From: Aminipila sp051883075
GTDB taxonomy: Bacteria > Bacillota > Clostridia > Peptostreptococcales > Anaerovoracaceae
NCBI GenBank assembly: GCA_051883075.1
Contig: JBJETA010000012.1
Coordinates: 1 to 5,678, forward strand
Length of the DNA stretch: 5,678 nt
Direction: 5' to 3'
Position 1 is the stretch's first letter; each line of letters opens with the position of its first letter. Position numbers and translations under genes: made by a program. The notes beneath the pieces were generated by a model. It did no database searches, was not told the DNA's origin, and worked only from the letters and a program-made list of their open reading frames with translations. Below are positions 1-5,568 of this stretch, piece by piece.

Positions 1-609
1 ATCTATGCCTTTGTATGATGTTGCGGCATGGGTGCTTCTGCCCTGTATTTCAATAGATACTTCAGATGATTTAGGCATCAGTGCGCCGGCTCTTGAGGCA
101 AGTGTTCCCTTTGGAAGTGCCGGCCAGAGATGCAGACCGAAGGTTCTGATAACATTGTACTTTTCATAGATGCCTGAAGTGACGATTTTCTGGGCTCCGC
201 CTATGGTTTCTTCGGCAGGCTGGAATATCAGAAGTACGTTGTAAGGAAGGTCGTCTGCCTGGTTTACGTATTCGGCAAACGCAAGAAGCATAGCCATGTG
301 GCCGTCATGTCCGCAGCCGTGCATTCTTCCTTCATGTTCGGAGGCATAATCGTGATATGTGTTTTCTTTAAGAACCAGACCGTCCATATCGCTTCTGTAA
401 GCAACGGTTGCTTCTTTTCCTTTGTTGAAGAAAGCACATATACCTGTGTTGACTACGGTAGTAAATTCACAGTTCATATCTCCAATCTGCGCCATGATGT
501 AATCGTGTGTTTTAAACAGCTGGTCGCTTATCTCGGGTATACGGTGAAGATTTCTGTGATGTGTTATCATCTTTTCCAGAACTGCGTTGTCATCAGTAAA
601 ATTTAACAT
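1..609 (-). CDS. M20-family amidohydrolase (amidohydrolase/aminoacylase type), 3' end outside window
   Basis: Likely a cytosolic metal-dependent hydrolase that removes an acyl or amide group from an N-acylated amino acid or small peptide (M20D, hippurate hydrolase/N-acyl-amino-acid amidohydrolase group). The 203 visible residues show HRNLHRIPE (18-26), RSDMDGL (72-78), GRMHGCGHDGH (94-104), IFQPAEE (128-134) and GLHLWP (158-163). From the family, Cys99, His101, Glu134 and His160 should bind the metal pair and Glu133 should be the general base. GRSTHAA (190-196) begins the lid/dimerisation domain. Family members are usually around 390 residues, so about half is missing at the window edge. No signal peptide is seen. 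Start choice: the ATG at 609 has AGGAGA (622-617) seven bases upstream; the in-frame ATG at 615 would sit only one base from that site. The gene is divergent from larE. The true substrate cannot be read from the sequence. Confidence 0.9.
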   Translation of the reverse strand, partial: MLNFTDDNAVLEKMITHHRNLHRIPEISDQLFKTHDYIMAQIGDMNCEFTTVVNTGICAFFNKGKEATVAYRSDMDGLVLKENTYHDYASEHEGRMHGCGHDGHMAMLLAFAEYVNQADDLPYNVLLIFQPAEETIGGAQKIVTSGIYEKYNVIRTFGLHLWPALPKGTLASRAGALMPKSSEVSIEIQGRSTHAATSYKGID

Positions 610-633
610 CTTCATATCTCCTATTTTTTCTAC

Positions 634-651
634 AGATTTTGTCACAAATCT
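634..651. promoter_or_regulatory. Inverted repeat at the M20 transcription start; possible operator
   Basis: AGATTT (634-639) and AAATCT (646-651) form a perfect six-base inverted repeat with a six-base centre. It lies just downstream of the M20 promoter's -10, where a repressor would block initiation. A further copy, CAAATCT, occurs at 683-689 and overlaps the -35. The pattern is seen directly; the operator role is inference, and short A/T-rich repeats can arise by chance. Confidence 0.3.
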
Positions 652-656
652 CCAAT

Positions 657-685
657 ATAATACTCCTTTTAACTTATTATGTCAA
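657..685 (-). promoter_or_regulatory. Promoter of the M20 amidohydrolase gene
   Basis: On the minus strand a perfect -35 TTGACA (685-680) is followed after exactly 17 bases by TATTAT (662-657), five of six matches to the -10 consensus. Transcription should begin near 650, leaving a leader of about 40 bases. This is the strongest housekeeping-type promoter match in the divergent spacer. Confidence 0.75.
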
Positions 686-696
686 ATCTGAAAAGA

Positions 697-726
697 TTAG
701 CATGTGTAGGAATTCTGTGATATATT
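697..726 (+). promoter_or_regulatory. Probable larE promoter (extended -10)
   Basis: TATATT (721-726) is preceded by TGA, giving an extended -10, with a weak -35 TTAGCA (697-702) at 18 bases. The predicted start near 733 leaves a leader of about 50 bases before the larE ATG. The weak -35 is typical of extended -10 promoters. Confidence 0.45.
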
Positions 727-783
727 AAAAGTGCTTTGAAAAGCATTCGGAAATATAAGGAGAAATATAAGGATATATTAAAA

Positions 784-1599
784 ATGACTGAACAGAATTT
801 AAAATTTGAAAAGTACGATTACCTATTGGAAATACTGAAATCCATGGGAAGCATGGCAGTAGCGTTTTCGGGCGGTGTCGATTCTACGCTGCTGCTTACA
901 GCGGCACATGAGGCACTGGGAGAAAAAACGGCTGCGGTTATAGTGAAGTCACCTTTTATGCCTGAGCGGGAGTTTGCAGAGGCAGAAGGCTTTGTTAAGA
1001 AGAAAAAAATAAGATATGAGGTCATAGAAGCGGACATTCTCCAGAGAAAAGATATTGCGGCAAATCCAAAAGACAGATGCTACTATTGCAAAAAAATGAT
1101 ATTTGAAAGTATAAAGGAAAGAGCGGAAAAGCTCGGACTGCTGTTTGTGGCAGAAGGCTCAAATACAGATGACTTAAAGGATTACAGACCGGGTATGAGA
1201 GCCCTTGAAGAGCTGGATATAAAAAGTCCCCTGAGAGAGGCAGGACTTGGCAAGGAAGAAATAAGGAAAATTTCAAGGCTGAAAGGACTGTATACATGGG
1301 ATAAGCCTTCTATGGCATGCCTTGCATCGCGCATTGCTTACGGACAGGGAATCACGGAATGCGATTTGAAAAGGATAGAAGAAGCGGAAAACTTCCTTCA
1401 GTCCGAGAGTTTTGGAAATGTCAGAGTGCGGCTCCACGGAAATCTCGCAAGGATAGAAGTCGGATGCGATGAAATAAGCAGACTGGCGGAAAAAAATATG
1501 CGCGAAAAAGTTTATGAAAAGTTTACGGAGCTGGGTTTTAGTTATATTGCGCTTGACCTGCAGGGCTACAGGATGGGAAGCTTTAACAGGGAAATTTAA
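784..1599 (+). CDS. larE: LarE-type ATP-dependent sulfur insertase, three-cysteine form
   Basis: LarE adenylates the carboxylates of pyridinium-3,5-biscarboxylate mononucleotide and replaces them with thiocarboxylates, a step in making the nickel-pincer cofactor of lactate racemase and related enzymes. The 271-residue protein has the PP-loop SGGVDS at 29-34, EGSNTDD at 124-130, and PSMACLASRI at 175-184. Its length matches the family. Three cysteines stand out: Cys99 and Cys102 (CYYC) and Cys179. Known LarE proteins with this trio hold a [4Fe-4S] cluster, whereas the Lactobacillus plantarum type has one sacrificial cysteine at the position of Cys179. I place the start at ATG 784, with AAGGA (769-773) ten bases upstream. 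The open frame extends to a TTG at 736, but that has no ribosome site and adds a lysine-rich stretch. No larA, larB or larC is in the window, and no clear terminator follows. Confidence 0.9.
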   Translation: MTEQNLKFEKYDYLLEILKSMGSMAVAFSGGVDSTLLLTAAHEALGEKTAAVIVKSPFMPEREFAEAEGFVKKKKIRYEVIEADILQRKDIAANPKDRCYYCKKMIFESIKERAEKLGLLFVAEGSNTDDLKDYRPGMRALEELDIKSPLREAGLGKEEIRKISRLKGLYTWDKPSMACLASRIAYGQGITECDLKRIEEAENFLQSESFGNVRVRLHGNLARIEVGCDEISRLAEKNMREKVYEKFTELGFSYIALDLQGYRMGSFNREI

Positions 1600-1617
1600 C
1601 GGTTTCTTTGCGCAATC

Positions 1618-1646
1618 TTCACATTGAAGCTGTATTATGTTAAAAT
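1618..1646 (+). promoter_or_regulatory. Promoter of the DUF5685/J-protein operon
   Basis: TTCACA (1618-1623) and TAAAAT (1641-1646) each match consensus at five of six positions, are separated by exactly 17 bases, and a TG at 1638-1639 makes the -10 extended. Predicted initiation near 1653 leaves a leader of about 63 bases. The promoter lies just after the larE stop, so this operon is probably independent of larE, although no terminator separates them. Confidence 0.7.
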
Positions 1647-1715
1647 AAAGCGTTAGACTGTGTTTTGCAATGACAGAAACATGGGAAAAGGAAGCTTAAA
1701 AGAGAGGGCTTGAGA

Positions 1716-2615
1716 GTGTTTGGTTATATTTTGCCCGAAAAGGGAGAGCTGAAAGTTAAAGAATATGAAGTTTACAGCGCTTACTACTGCGGAATCTGTA
1801 AAAATATATCACATAGATACGGACAGCTTCCCAGACTTGCACTGAACTATGATTTTGTTTTTCTGGCAGTGCTGCTGGCGGCGCTTGATGACAGACATGA
1901 GCATATAGATATGGAGCACTGTGTTCTGCATCACATAAAGAAAAAAGCTGTGGCAAAGGAAGAAAAGGCGATAGATTATGCGGCGGACATTACATTGATT
2001 ATGGCATATTATAAACTGGTGGATGACTATAATGATGACGGTGACTGCAAGGCAAAGCTTTTATCCATGGGACTGGAAGGCACTCTGAAACGGATACGGA
2101 AACAATATGCTGAGTTATGCAGCATTGTTAAACTGAAGCTGGAGGAGCTGTCGGTTCTTGAAAAGAGCGGGTCAGGTGAACTGGACCGCGTCATGGAGCC
2201 GTTTGCGGAAATCATGAGAGAGGTTTTCAGGCAGGGAATTGATGTCTCCGCAGAGAAGGACAATGAAGCAGATAAAAAGCTGATGTCACATATAGGCTAT
2301 CATCTTGGCAAATGGGTATACCTGATTGATGCGTATGAAGATGTAGAGGAAAATATAGAAAAGAGCACCTACAATCCGCTACTGTACAGATTTAATTATG
2401 ACAAAGAGAAGGAAAGCGTAGCGGAGTTTAAAAACCGAATCAGGGAAACGGTTTCTTTTAATCTTATGCATTATCTGGCGGAGATGAGTAAGGCTGTTGA
2501 CCTGCTTGATTTGAAAAGGAACAGGGGCATTATAGAAAATATTGTGTATTTCGGACTTAGAAGAAAAACGGAAATTATACTTAATAAAGAAGAAAAGGAA
2601 GAGGAGAAAATCTGA
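1716..2615 (+). CDS. DUF5685 family protein of unknown function
   Basis: No function is established for this clostridial family. The 299-residue protein opens with MFGYILPEKGELKVKEYE, the usual family beginning. I therefore take GTG 1716, which has GAGAGGG (1702-1708) seven bases upstream, over the TTG at 1710, which almost touches that site. Visible motifs are YYCGICK (23-29), CVLHH (69-73), KLVDDYNDD (100-108) and LGKWVYLIDAYEDVEEN (197-213), then YNPLLYRF (219-226) and a charged tail. Cys25, Cys28, Cys69 and a nearby His could form a metal site. The two Asp-rich helices, a DDxxDD-like one and a DxxxD one, resemble the layout of all-alpha prenyl synthases; that is inference from motif spacing, not a database match. 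No membrane segment or signal peptide is seen. The stop overlaps the next start as TGATG, indicating translational coupling to the J-protein. Confidence 0.8.
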   Translation: MFGYILPEKGELKVKEYEVYSAYYCGICKNISHRYGQLPRLALNYDFVFLAVLLAALDDRHEHIDMEHCVLHHIKKKAVAKEEKAIDYAADITLIMAYYKLVDDYNDDGDCKAKLLSMGLEGTLKRIRKQYAELCSIVKLKLEELSVLEKSGSGELDRVMEPFAEIMREVFRQGIDVSAEKDNEADKKLMSHIGYHLGKWVYLIDAYEDVEENIEKSTYNPLLYRFNYDKEKESVAEFKNRIRETVSFNLMHYLAEMSKAVDLLDLKRNRGIIENIVYFGLRRKTEIILNKEEKEEEKI

Positions 2616-3232
2616 TGAATAATCCATATGAAGTATTGGGAGTAAGACAAAACGCAAGCGAAGAAGAAATAAAAGCTGCGTACAGGGAACTGGTAAAAAA
2701 ATATCACCCCGACAAATATCAGAACAATCCGCTGTCGGATCTGGCGGAGGAAAAGCTTCAGGAGGTAAATGAAGCTTATGACTATCTGATGAAAAACGGC
2801 GCCGGCAGAGGAGGCAGCTACGGCGGAAACGGCGGCTATGGCGGCAACAGCTACAGCGGCAGCCAGGGCGGCTATCAGCAGAATCCATCTGCTGAATATA
2901 ACGATATCAGAGGCATAATAGATTCGGGAAATCTTTCTCTTGCGGAGCAGAAGCTTGCGGCTATTAATAACAGGGATGCAGAGTGGTTCTTCCTGATGGG
3001 CATGGTATCTTACAAAAGAGGCTGGTATGATGATGCTGTCATGAAGGTAAGACAGGCTGTAAACATGGCACCTAACAACTATGAATACCAGAATGCACTG
3101 AGAAGTATCATGAATTCGGGAAGCATGTATCAGAATAATTCTTACGGCAGGGGATATACAAGTACTGATGATATGATGTGCAAAATGTGCCAGGCGTATA
3201 TGTGCCTCGACTGTATGTGTGACTGCTTCTAG
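2615..3232 (+). CDS. J-domain (DnaJ-like) co-chaperone with TPR-like repeats and Cys-rich tail
   Basis: Probable DnaK partner that stimulates its ATPase. The 205 residues divide into a J-domain (about 3-60, with the HPD motif at 31-33), a Gly/Tyr/Ser/Asn-rich linker (62-90), a TPR-like helical pair (about 95-165, including AEWFFLMGMVSYKRGWYDDA and a following AVNMAPNN turn) and a tail with six cysteines (189, 192, 197, 200, 202, 204) ending CDCF. It lacks the CxxCxGxG zinc domain and substrate-binding domains of true DnaJ, so it is not dnaJ itself. It starts one base inside the DUF5685 stop, with AGGAG (2602-2606) eight bases upstream. The tail could bind metal or be modified; this cannot be decided from sequence. 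Coupling to DUF5685 suggests the client or partner is that protein or something it makes. Confidence 0.85.
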   Translation: MNNPYEVLGVRQNASEEEIKAAYRELVKKYHPDKYQNNPLSDLAEEKLQEVNEAYDYLMKNGAGRGGSYGGNGGYGGNSYSGSQGGYQQNPSAEYNDIRGIIDSGNLSLAEQKLAAINNRDAEWFFLMGMVSYKRGWYDDAVMKVRQAVNMAPNNYEYQNALRSIMNSGSMYQNNSYGRGYTSTDDMMCKMCQAYMCLDCMCDCF

Positions 3233-3245
3233 GACGGTGTTAAAG

Positions 3246-3770
3246 ATGGAGAATGGCGGAAAGAAAAATGCTGCAAAGCTCACGGCTTTGGGCGGTGTGC
3301 TTCTTGCAATGACGGAGGTATGCCTGTATCTGGCATCATTTGTGCCGGGATTTGAGATGACACTTTATGCTGTCAGCTCGCTGCTTGCGGCGGTCATGAT
3401 GATTGAGAGCAGGGGAAAAGGCGGATGGCTTCTGTATGGGGCGGCTTCACTGATTTCACTTATGATACTGCCCAACAAGCTGGGTGCGGTACCGTATATC
3501 CTGTTTTTCGGCCTGTATCCCGTGCTGAAAAGCTATATAGAGCGCTTAAAAAGCACCAAGCTTCAGCTTGCGGTTAAATTTTGTTCTTTTACCGTGCTCA
3601 TGCTTATTCTTTACAGGCTTGCTGCGGAACTGCTGTTTTCGGGAACACTTTTTGAAAATGCGCCTTTTGTGCTGCTTGTGGCGGGAGGCGAAGTATTCTT
3701 CTTTATATATGATATGATTCTCAGCTGGCTTATCGGATACTATTACAGAAGATTTTACGGAAAGATTTAA
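3246..3770 (+). CDS. Small multi-pass membrane protein of unknown function
   Basis: No family is confidently recognised. The 174 residues contain about six hydrophobic segments (roughly 12-32, 38-54, 60-76, 80-94, 107-131, 139-165) with short charged links and a basic C-terminus (YYYRRFYGK), implying a cytoplasmic tail. The size, six segments and FFGLYPVLKS motif resemble substrate-binding S-components of energy-coupling-factor transporters, but this is only a resemblance and no known substrate motif is seen. Start: ATG 3246 with AGGA (3231-3234) eleven bases upstream. In-frame GTGs at 3219 and 3237 have no well-placed ribosome site, and 3219 lies inside the J-protein gene. It begins 13 bases after the J-protein stop, so it is probably the third gene of that operon, which would place the unit's activity at or near the membrane. 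Confidence 0.75.
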   Translation: MENGGKKNAAKLTALGGVLLAMTEVCLYLASFVPGFEMTLYAVSSLLAAVMMIESRGKGGWLLYGAASLISLMILPNKLGAVPYILFFGLYPVLKSYIERLKSTKLQLAVKFCSFTVLMLILYRLAAELLFSGTLFENAPFVLLVAGGEVFFFIYDMILSWLIGYYYRRFYGKI

Positions 3771-3785
3771 AGTCATTAAGAAAAT

Positions 3786-3829
3786 ACCCTCTTAATATAT
3801 TTTAAAGAGTATATTAAGGGGGTTTTTTT
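3786..3829 (+). terminator. Terminator-like hairpin abutting and overlapping the dapB ribosome site
   Basis: A 13-pair stem is formed by 3787-3799 (CCCTCTTAATATA) and 3810-3822 (TATATTAAGGGGG), with one T-G wobble and a ten-base loop; A3786 and T3823 can extend it. Seven Ts (3823-3829) follow and the dapB ATG begins on the next base. This has the form of an intrinsic terminator for the upstream operon, but its 3' arm is also the dapB Shine-Dalgarno sequence, so when folded it should also hide that site. Whether it acts as terminator, attenuator or translational lock is inference. Confidence 0.75.
3816..3822 (+). promoter_or_regulatory. dapB ribosome-binding site inside the hairpin
   Basis: AAGGGGG sits exactly seven bases (all T) before ATG 3830. 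It is the only Shine-Dalgarno candidate for dapB and is fully paired in the hairpin. Confidence 0.7.
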
Positions 3830-4633
3830 ATGAAAATAGCTGTTGTGGGAGCGGGAGCCATGGGCAGAACGCTTGCGGACATTATAGAGGAAAAGGCATC
3901 ACAGGGAAAAGCAAAGGACAAATTCGGCAGAGAAGGAATAAAACTTGTGGGAATGATAGAGACTTTAAATGGGAAAAGTCTGGGAGACCTGGAAGCTGAC
4001 ACAGGCACAAAGCCGGATGTGGTGATTGATTTCAGTAATCCTGCAAATCTCGAAATGATTGCGGAATATACCGCAGACGGAAAGATTCCTCTTGTTATAG
4101 CGACTACGGGTTTTTCCGATTCGCAGCTGAAAAAGATTGAGGAACTGAGCAAAAGGATTCCGGTTGTATTTTCCGCAAATTATTCTCTTGGAATCGCGGT
4201 AATGAAAAACATTCTTATGCAGATAACACCTGTGCTGAAGGATGCGTTTGACATAGAGGTTCTGGAGAAGCATCACAACAGAAAGGCTGATGCTCCCAGC
4301 GGTACTGCCAAGATGCTGACAGATATACTGGATCCTGAGGGTCAGTATGATAAAAAGTACGGAAGAGTGGGCATAGGGCTCAGAGGACATGAAATCGGAA
4401 TACATGCCGTTCGGGGAGGGAGCATAGCAGGTGAACATACTGTTATGTTTGCCGGTGATGATGAAATGCTGGAAATAAAGCATACGGCACTGTCAAAAAA
4501 AATATTTGCACTGGGAGCACTTGAGGCGGCAGCTTTTGTATGTGAAAAATCAGCCGACGGAGAGAAGGGAATGTTCACAATAGAAGATGTTGTTTTCAGA
4601 GGGAAAGGATACGGCAGCATGTTAAACACTTGA
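3830..4633 (+). CDS. dapB: 4-hydroxy-tetrahydrodipicolinate reductase
   Basis: Cytosolic enzyme that reduces the DapA product to tetrahydrodipicolinate with NAD(P)H, in the lysine and diaminopimelate (peptidoglycan) pathway. The 267 residues show the N-terminal Rossmann motif VGAGAMGR (6-13), ATTGFS (91-96), SANYSLGIAVMKN (115-127) and the catalytic signature EKHHNRKADAPSGTA (146-160), in which His148/His149 and Lys152 are the family's catalytic and substrate-binding residues. VRGGSIAGEHTVMF (194-207) and FRGKGYG (256-262) are usual C-terminal blocks. The length is slightly above the common 240-270 range midpoint, and nothing appears missing. The gene stands alone: no dapA, dapL or lysA is adjacent. 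I saw no separate promoter of quality immediately upstream and no room for a lysine riboswitch, so expression must come by read-through or from a weak internal promoter, and must pass the hairpin described above. Confidence 0.95.
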   Translation: MKIAVVGAGAMGRTLADIIEEKASQGKAKDKFGREGIKLVGMIETLNGKSLGDLEADTGTKPDVVIDFSNPANLEMIAEYTADGKIPLVIATTGFSDSQLKKIEELSKRIPVVFSANYSLGIAVMKNILMQITPVLKDAFDIEVLEKHHNRKADAPSGTAKMLTDILDPEGQYDKKYGRVGIGLRGHEIGIHAVRGGSIAGEHTVMFAGDDEMLEIKHTALSKKIFALGALEAAAFVCEKSADGEKGMFTIEDVVFRGKGYGSMLNT

Positions 4634-4658
4634 TTTTTTTCGAAAAAAATGATAAAAT
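4630..4658 (+). promoter_or_regulatory. Promoter of the CYTH gene, overlapping the dapB stop, with palindromic spacer
   Basis: TTGATT (4630-4635) and TAAAAT (4653-4658) are 17 bases apart, and TGA before the -10 makes it extended. The -35 overlaps the dapB stop codon. The spacer is largely filled by an 18-base perfect palindrome, ATTTTTTTCGAAAAAAAT (4633-4650). Initiation near 4665 would give a leader of about 74 bases. The A/T tracts may bend the DNA or form a weak terminator for dapB, though a palindrome with no loop bases makes a poor RNA hairpin. Confidence 0.65.
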
Positions 4659-4738
4659 CGTCTTCGCATGATTTATATGGTAATGAAAACGTATACATAA
4701 TGTAGTAAGATACAGCAAAAGAAAGCAAAGGTACAAAT

Positions 4739-5362
4739 ATGGAAATAGAAATGAAGTACGGCATAAGCGATAAGGAAACTGCCGAAAATATTTGGAATGA
4801 TGCATATCTTTCAAGTATTGAAGAAGCCGATACCCGTGAAAAGGTGCTTATGAAGGCGGCATATTTTGATACAGAGGATTTTGTACTTTCAAAAAACGAT
4901 ATTGCTATGCGTGTTCGTATGGAGGGAAGCCGTATTGTTGCCACAGTTAAGTGGAAAGGAAAAAGCAAGGGCGGACTTCATACAAGAGAAGAAATTAATG
5001 TTCCCGTAAATGACGAGGCTTGCTTTATCATGCCTGATCCACAGATTTTTAAGGAAAGTGATATAGGACAGGAGATAATCGGACTGATTGGCTTCAAGAG
5101 TCTTCACAGCATCATGGAAACAAATTTTGTGAGAAGCCGTTTCAGGGTGGACAACGGCAGCGGTATTATGGAGGTTTCCATAGATAACGGAGAAATCATC
5201 ACAGACAATGGCAAGGCTCCGATCTGCGAGCTTGAGATTGAGCTTTTCTCCGGAGAAGAAGATGCCCTGACTGAGGTGACAGGCAAGGTAGTGGAGAAAT
5301 ACGGTCTTAAGCCTGAGGAAAAAAGTAAATATGCAAGAGGACTGGAACTTCTGAACATATAA
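4739..5362 (+). CDS. CYTH-domain protein (triphosphate tunnel metalloenzyme)
   Basis: Probably a cytosolic, divalent-metal-dependent enzyme acting on a triphosphate substrate such as inorganic tripolyphosphate, thiamine triphosphate or, less likely, ATP (class IV adenylate cyclase). The 207 residues start with the family signature MEIEMKYG, supplying ExExK as Glu2, Glu4 and Lys6. The tunnel-lining residues follow in the expected order: YFDTED (42-47), AMRVRMEG (56-63), TVKWKG (69-74), REEIN (83-87), FVRSRF (130-135), EVSIDNGEI (145-153), CELEIELFSG (163-172) and KSKYARG (195-201). The length is typical of stand-alone members, and no CHAD domain is attached. ATG 4739 has AAAGG (4727-4731) seven bases upstream. 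It has its own promoter and terminator and looks monocistronic. Motifs do not distinguish phosphatase from cyclase, so no gene symbol is given. Confidence 0.88.
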   Translation: MEIEMKYGISDKETAENIWNDAYLSSIEEADTREKVLMKAAYFDTEDFVLSKNDIAMRVRMEGSRIVATVKWKGKSKGGLHTREEINVPVNDEACFIMPDPQIFKESDIGQEIIGLIGFKSLHSIMETNFVRSRFRVDNGSGIMEVSIDNGEIITDNGKAPICELEIELFSGEEDALTEVTGKVVEKYGLKPEEKSKYARGLELLNI

Positions 5363-5401
5363 ATTCGGATGACGGTATGTATTTTTATTAAAGATAAAAT
5401 G

Positions 5402-5431
5402 AAAAAATGGCGTTTAAAATGCCATTTTTTT
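5402..5431 (+). terminator. Intrinsic terminator after the CYTH gene
   Basis: AAAAAATGGC (5402-5411) pairs perfectly with GCCATTTTTT (5421-5430), a ten-pair stem extendable inward by one G-T and two A-T pairs, with seven Ts at 5425-5431. It lies 39 bases after the CYTH stop. The A-run on the left arm means it could also terminate minus-strand transcripts, but no gene converges on it here. Confidence 0.9.
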
Positions 5432-5502
5432 ATTTTACGGGCCGATTTTGACCTTTAAACGTACTTTTTTTAGTTTTTTAGCAGGTATTTTTGCTATAAA
5501 AC

Positions 5503-5531
5503 TTTACTTTTTTACTGGTTAGAGGTATAAT
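5503..5531 (+). promoter_or_regulatory. Promoter for the gene starting at the right edge
   Basis: A perfect -10, TATAAT (5526-5531), lies 17 bases after TTTACT (5503-5508, four of six matches to -35). Initiation near 5538 gives a leader of about 120 bases before ATG 5660, long enough to hold regulation. A perfect TTGACA at 5559-5564 has only AATGAT (5581-5586, 16-base spacing) as partner and is a weaker alternative. Confidence 0.65.
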
Positions 5532-5542
5532 AATTTGCATTA

Positions 5543-5566
5543 TGTGTTAGAATTTTGATTGACACA
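5543..5566 (+). repeat. Dyad at the 5' end of the right-edge leader
   Basis: TGTGTTA (5543-5549) and TGACACA (5560-5566) can pair over seven positions (one T-G wobble) with a ten-base centre. It begins a few bases after the predicted transcription start. It may be a 5' RNA hairpin or a protein-binding site; its half-sites do not match a regulator I can name. Confidence 0.4.
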
Positions 5567-5568
5567 GA

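Noticed and set aside
298..606. Plus-strand open frame of 102 codons at the left end
   Set aside because: It is antisense to the M20 amidohydrolase, whose catalytic motifs are intact on the minus strand; no ribosome site precedes it.
736..783. Upstream TTG extension of larE
   Set aside because: There is no Shine-Dalgarno sequence before the TTG. The added 16 residues are lysine-rich and unlike LarE N-termini, and ATG 784 has a usable site.
1617..1629. CTTCA/TGAAG repeat after larE as a terminator
   Set aside because: The stem is only five pairs with no T-tract, and it overlaps a good promoter.
2615..3232. Calling the J-protein dnaJ
   Set aside because: It lacks the four CxxCxGxG zinc motifs and the C-terminal substrate-binding domains; only the J-domain is shared.
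2471..3283. Minus-strand open frame of 270 codons opposite the J-protein gene
   Set aside because: Its Ala/Val-rich stretch is the reverse complement of the J-protein's Gly-rich linker. It has no ribosome site or recognisable domain, and the plus strand holds clear genes.
3771..3829. Lysine riboswitch upstream of dapB
   Set aside because: Only 59 bases lie between the genes, far too few for an L-box, and the only structure is the simple hairpin.
4342..4968. Minus-strand open frame of 208 codons across the dapB end and the CYTH start
   Set aside because: It runs antisense to two well-supported genes, is Ser/Phe/Ile-rich as expected for an A/T-rich shadow frame, and lacks a promoter or ribosome site.
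4739..5362. Calling the CYTH protein an adenylate cyclase
   Set aside because: Most stand-alone CYTH proteins with this motif set hydrolyse triphosphates, and the visible residues do not separate the activities, so a neutral name is used.
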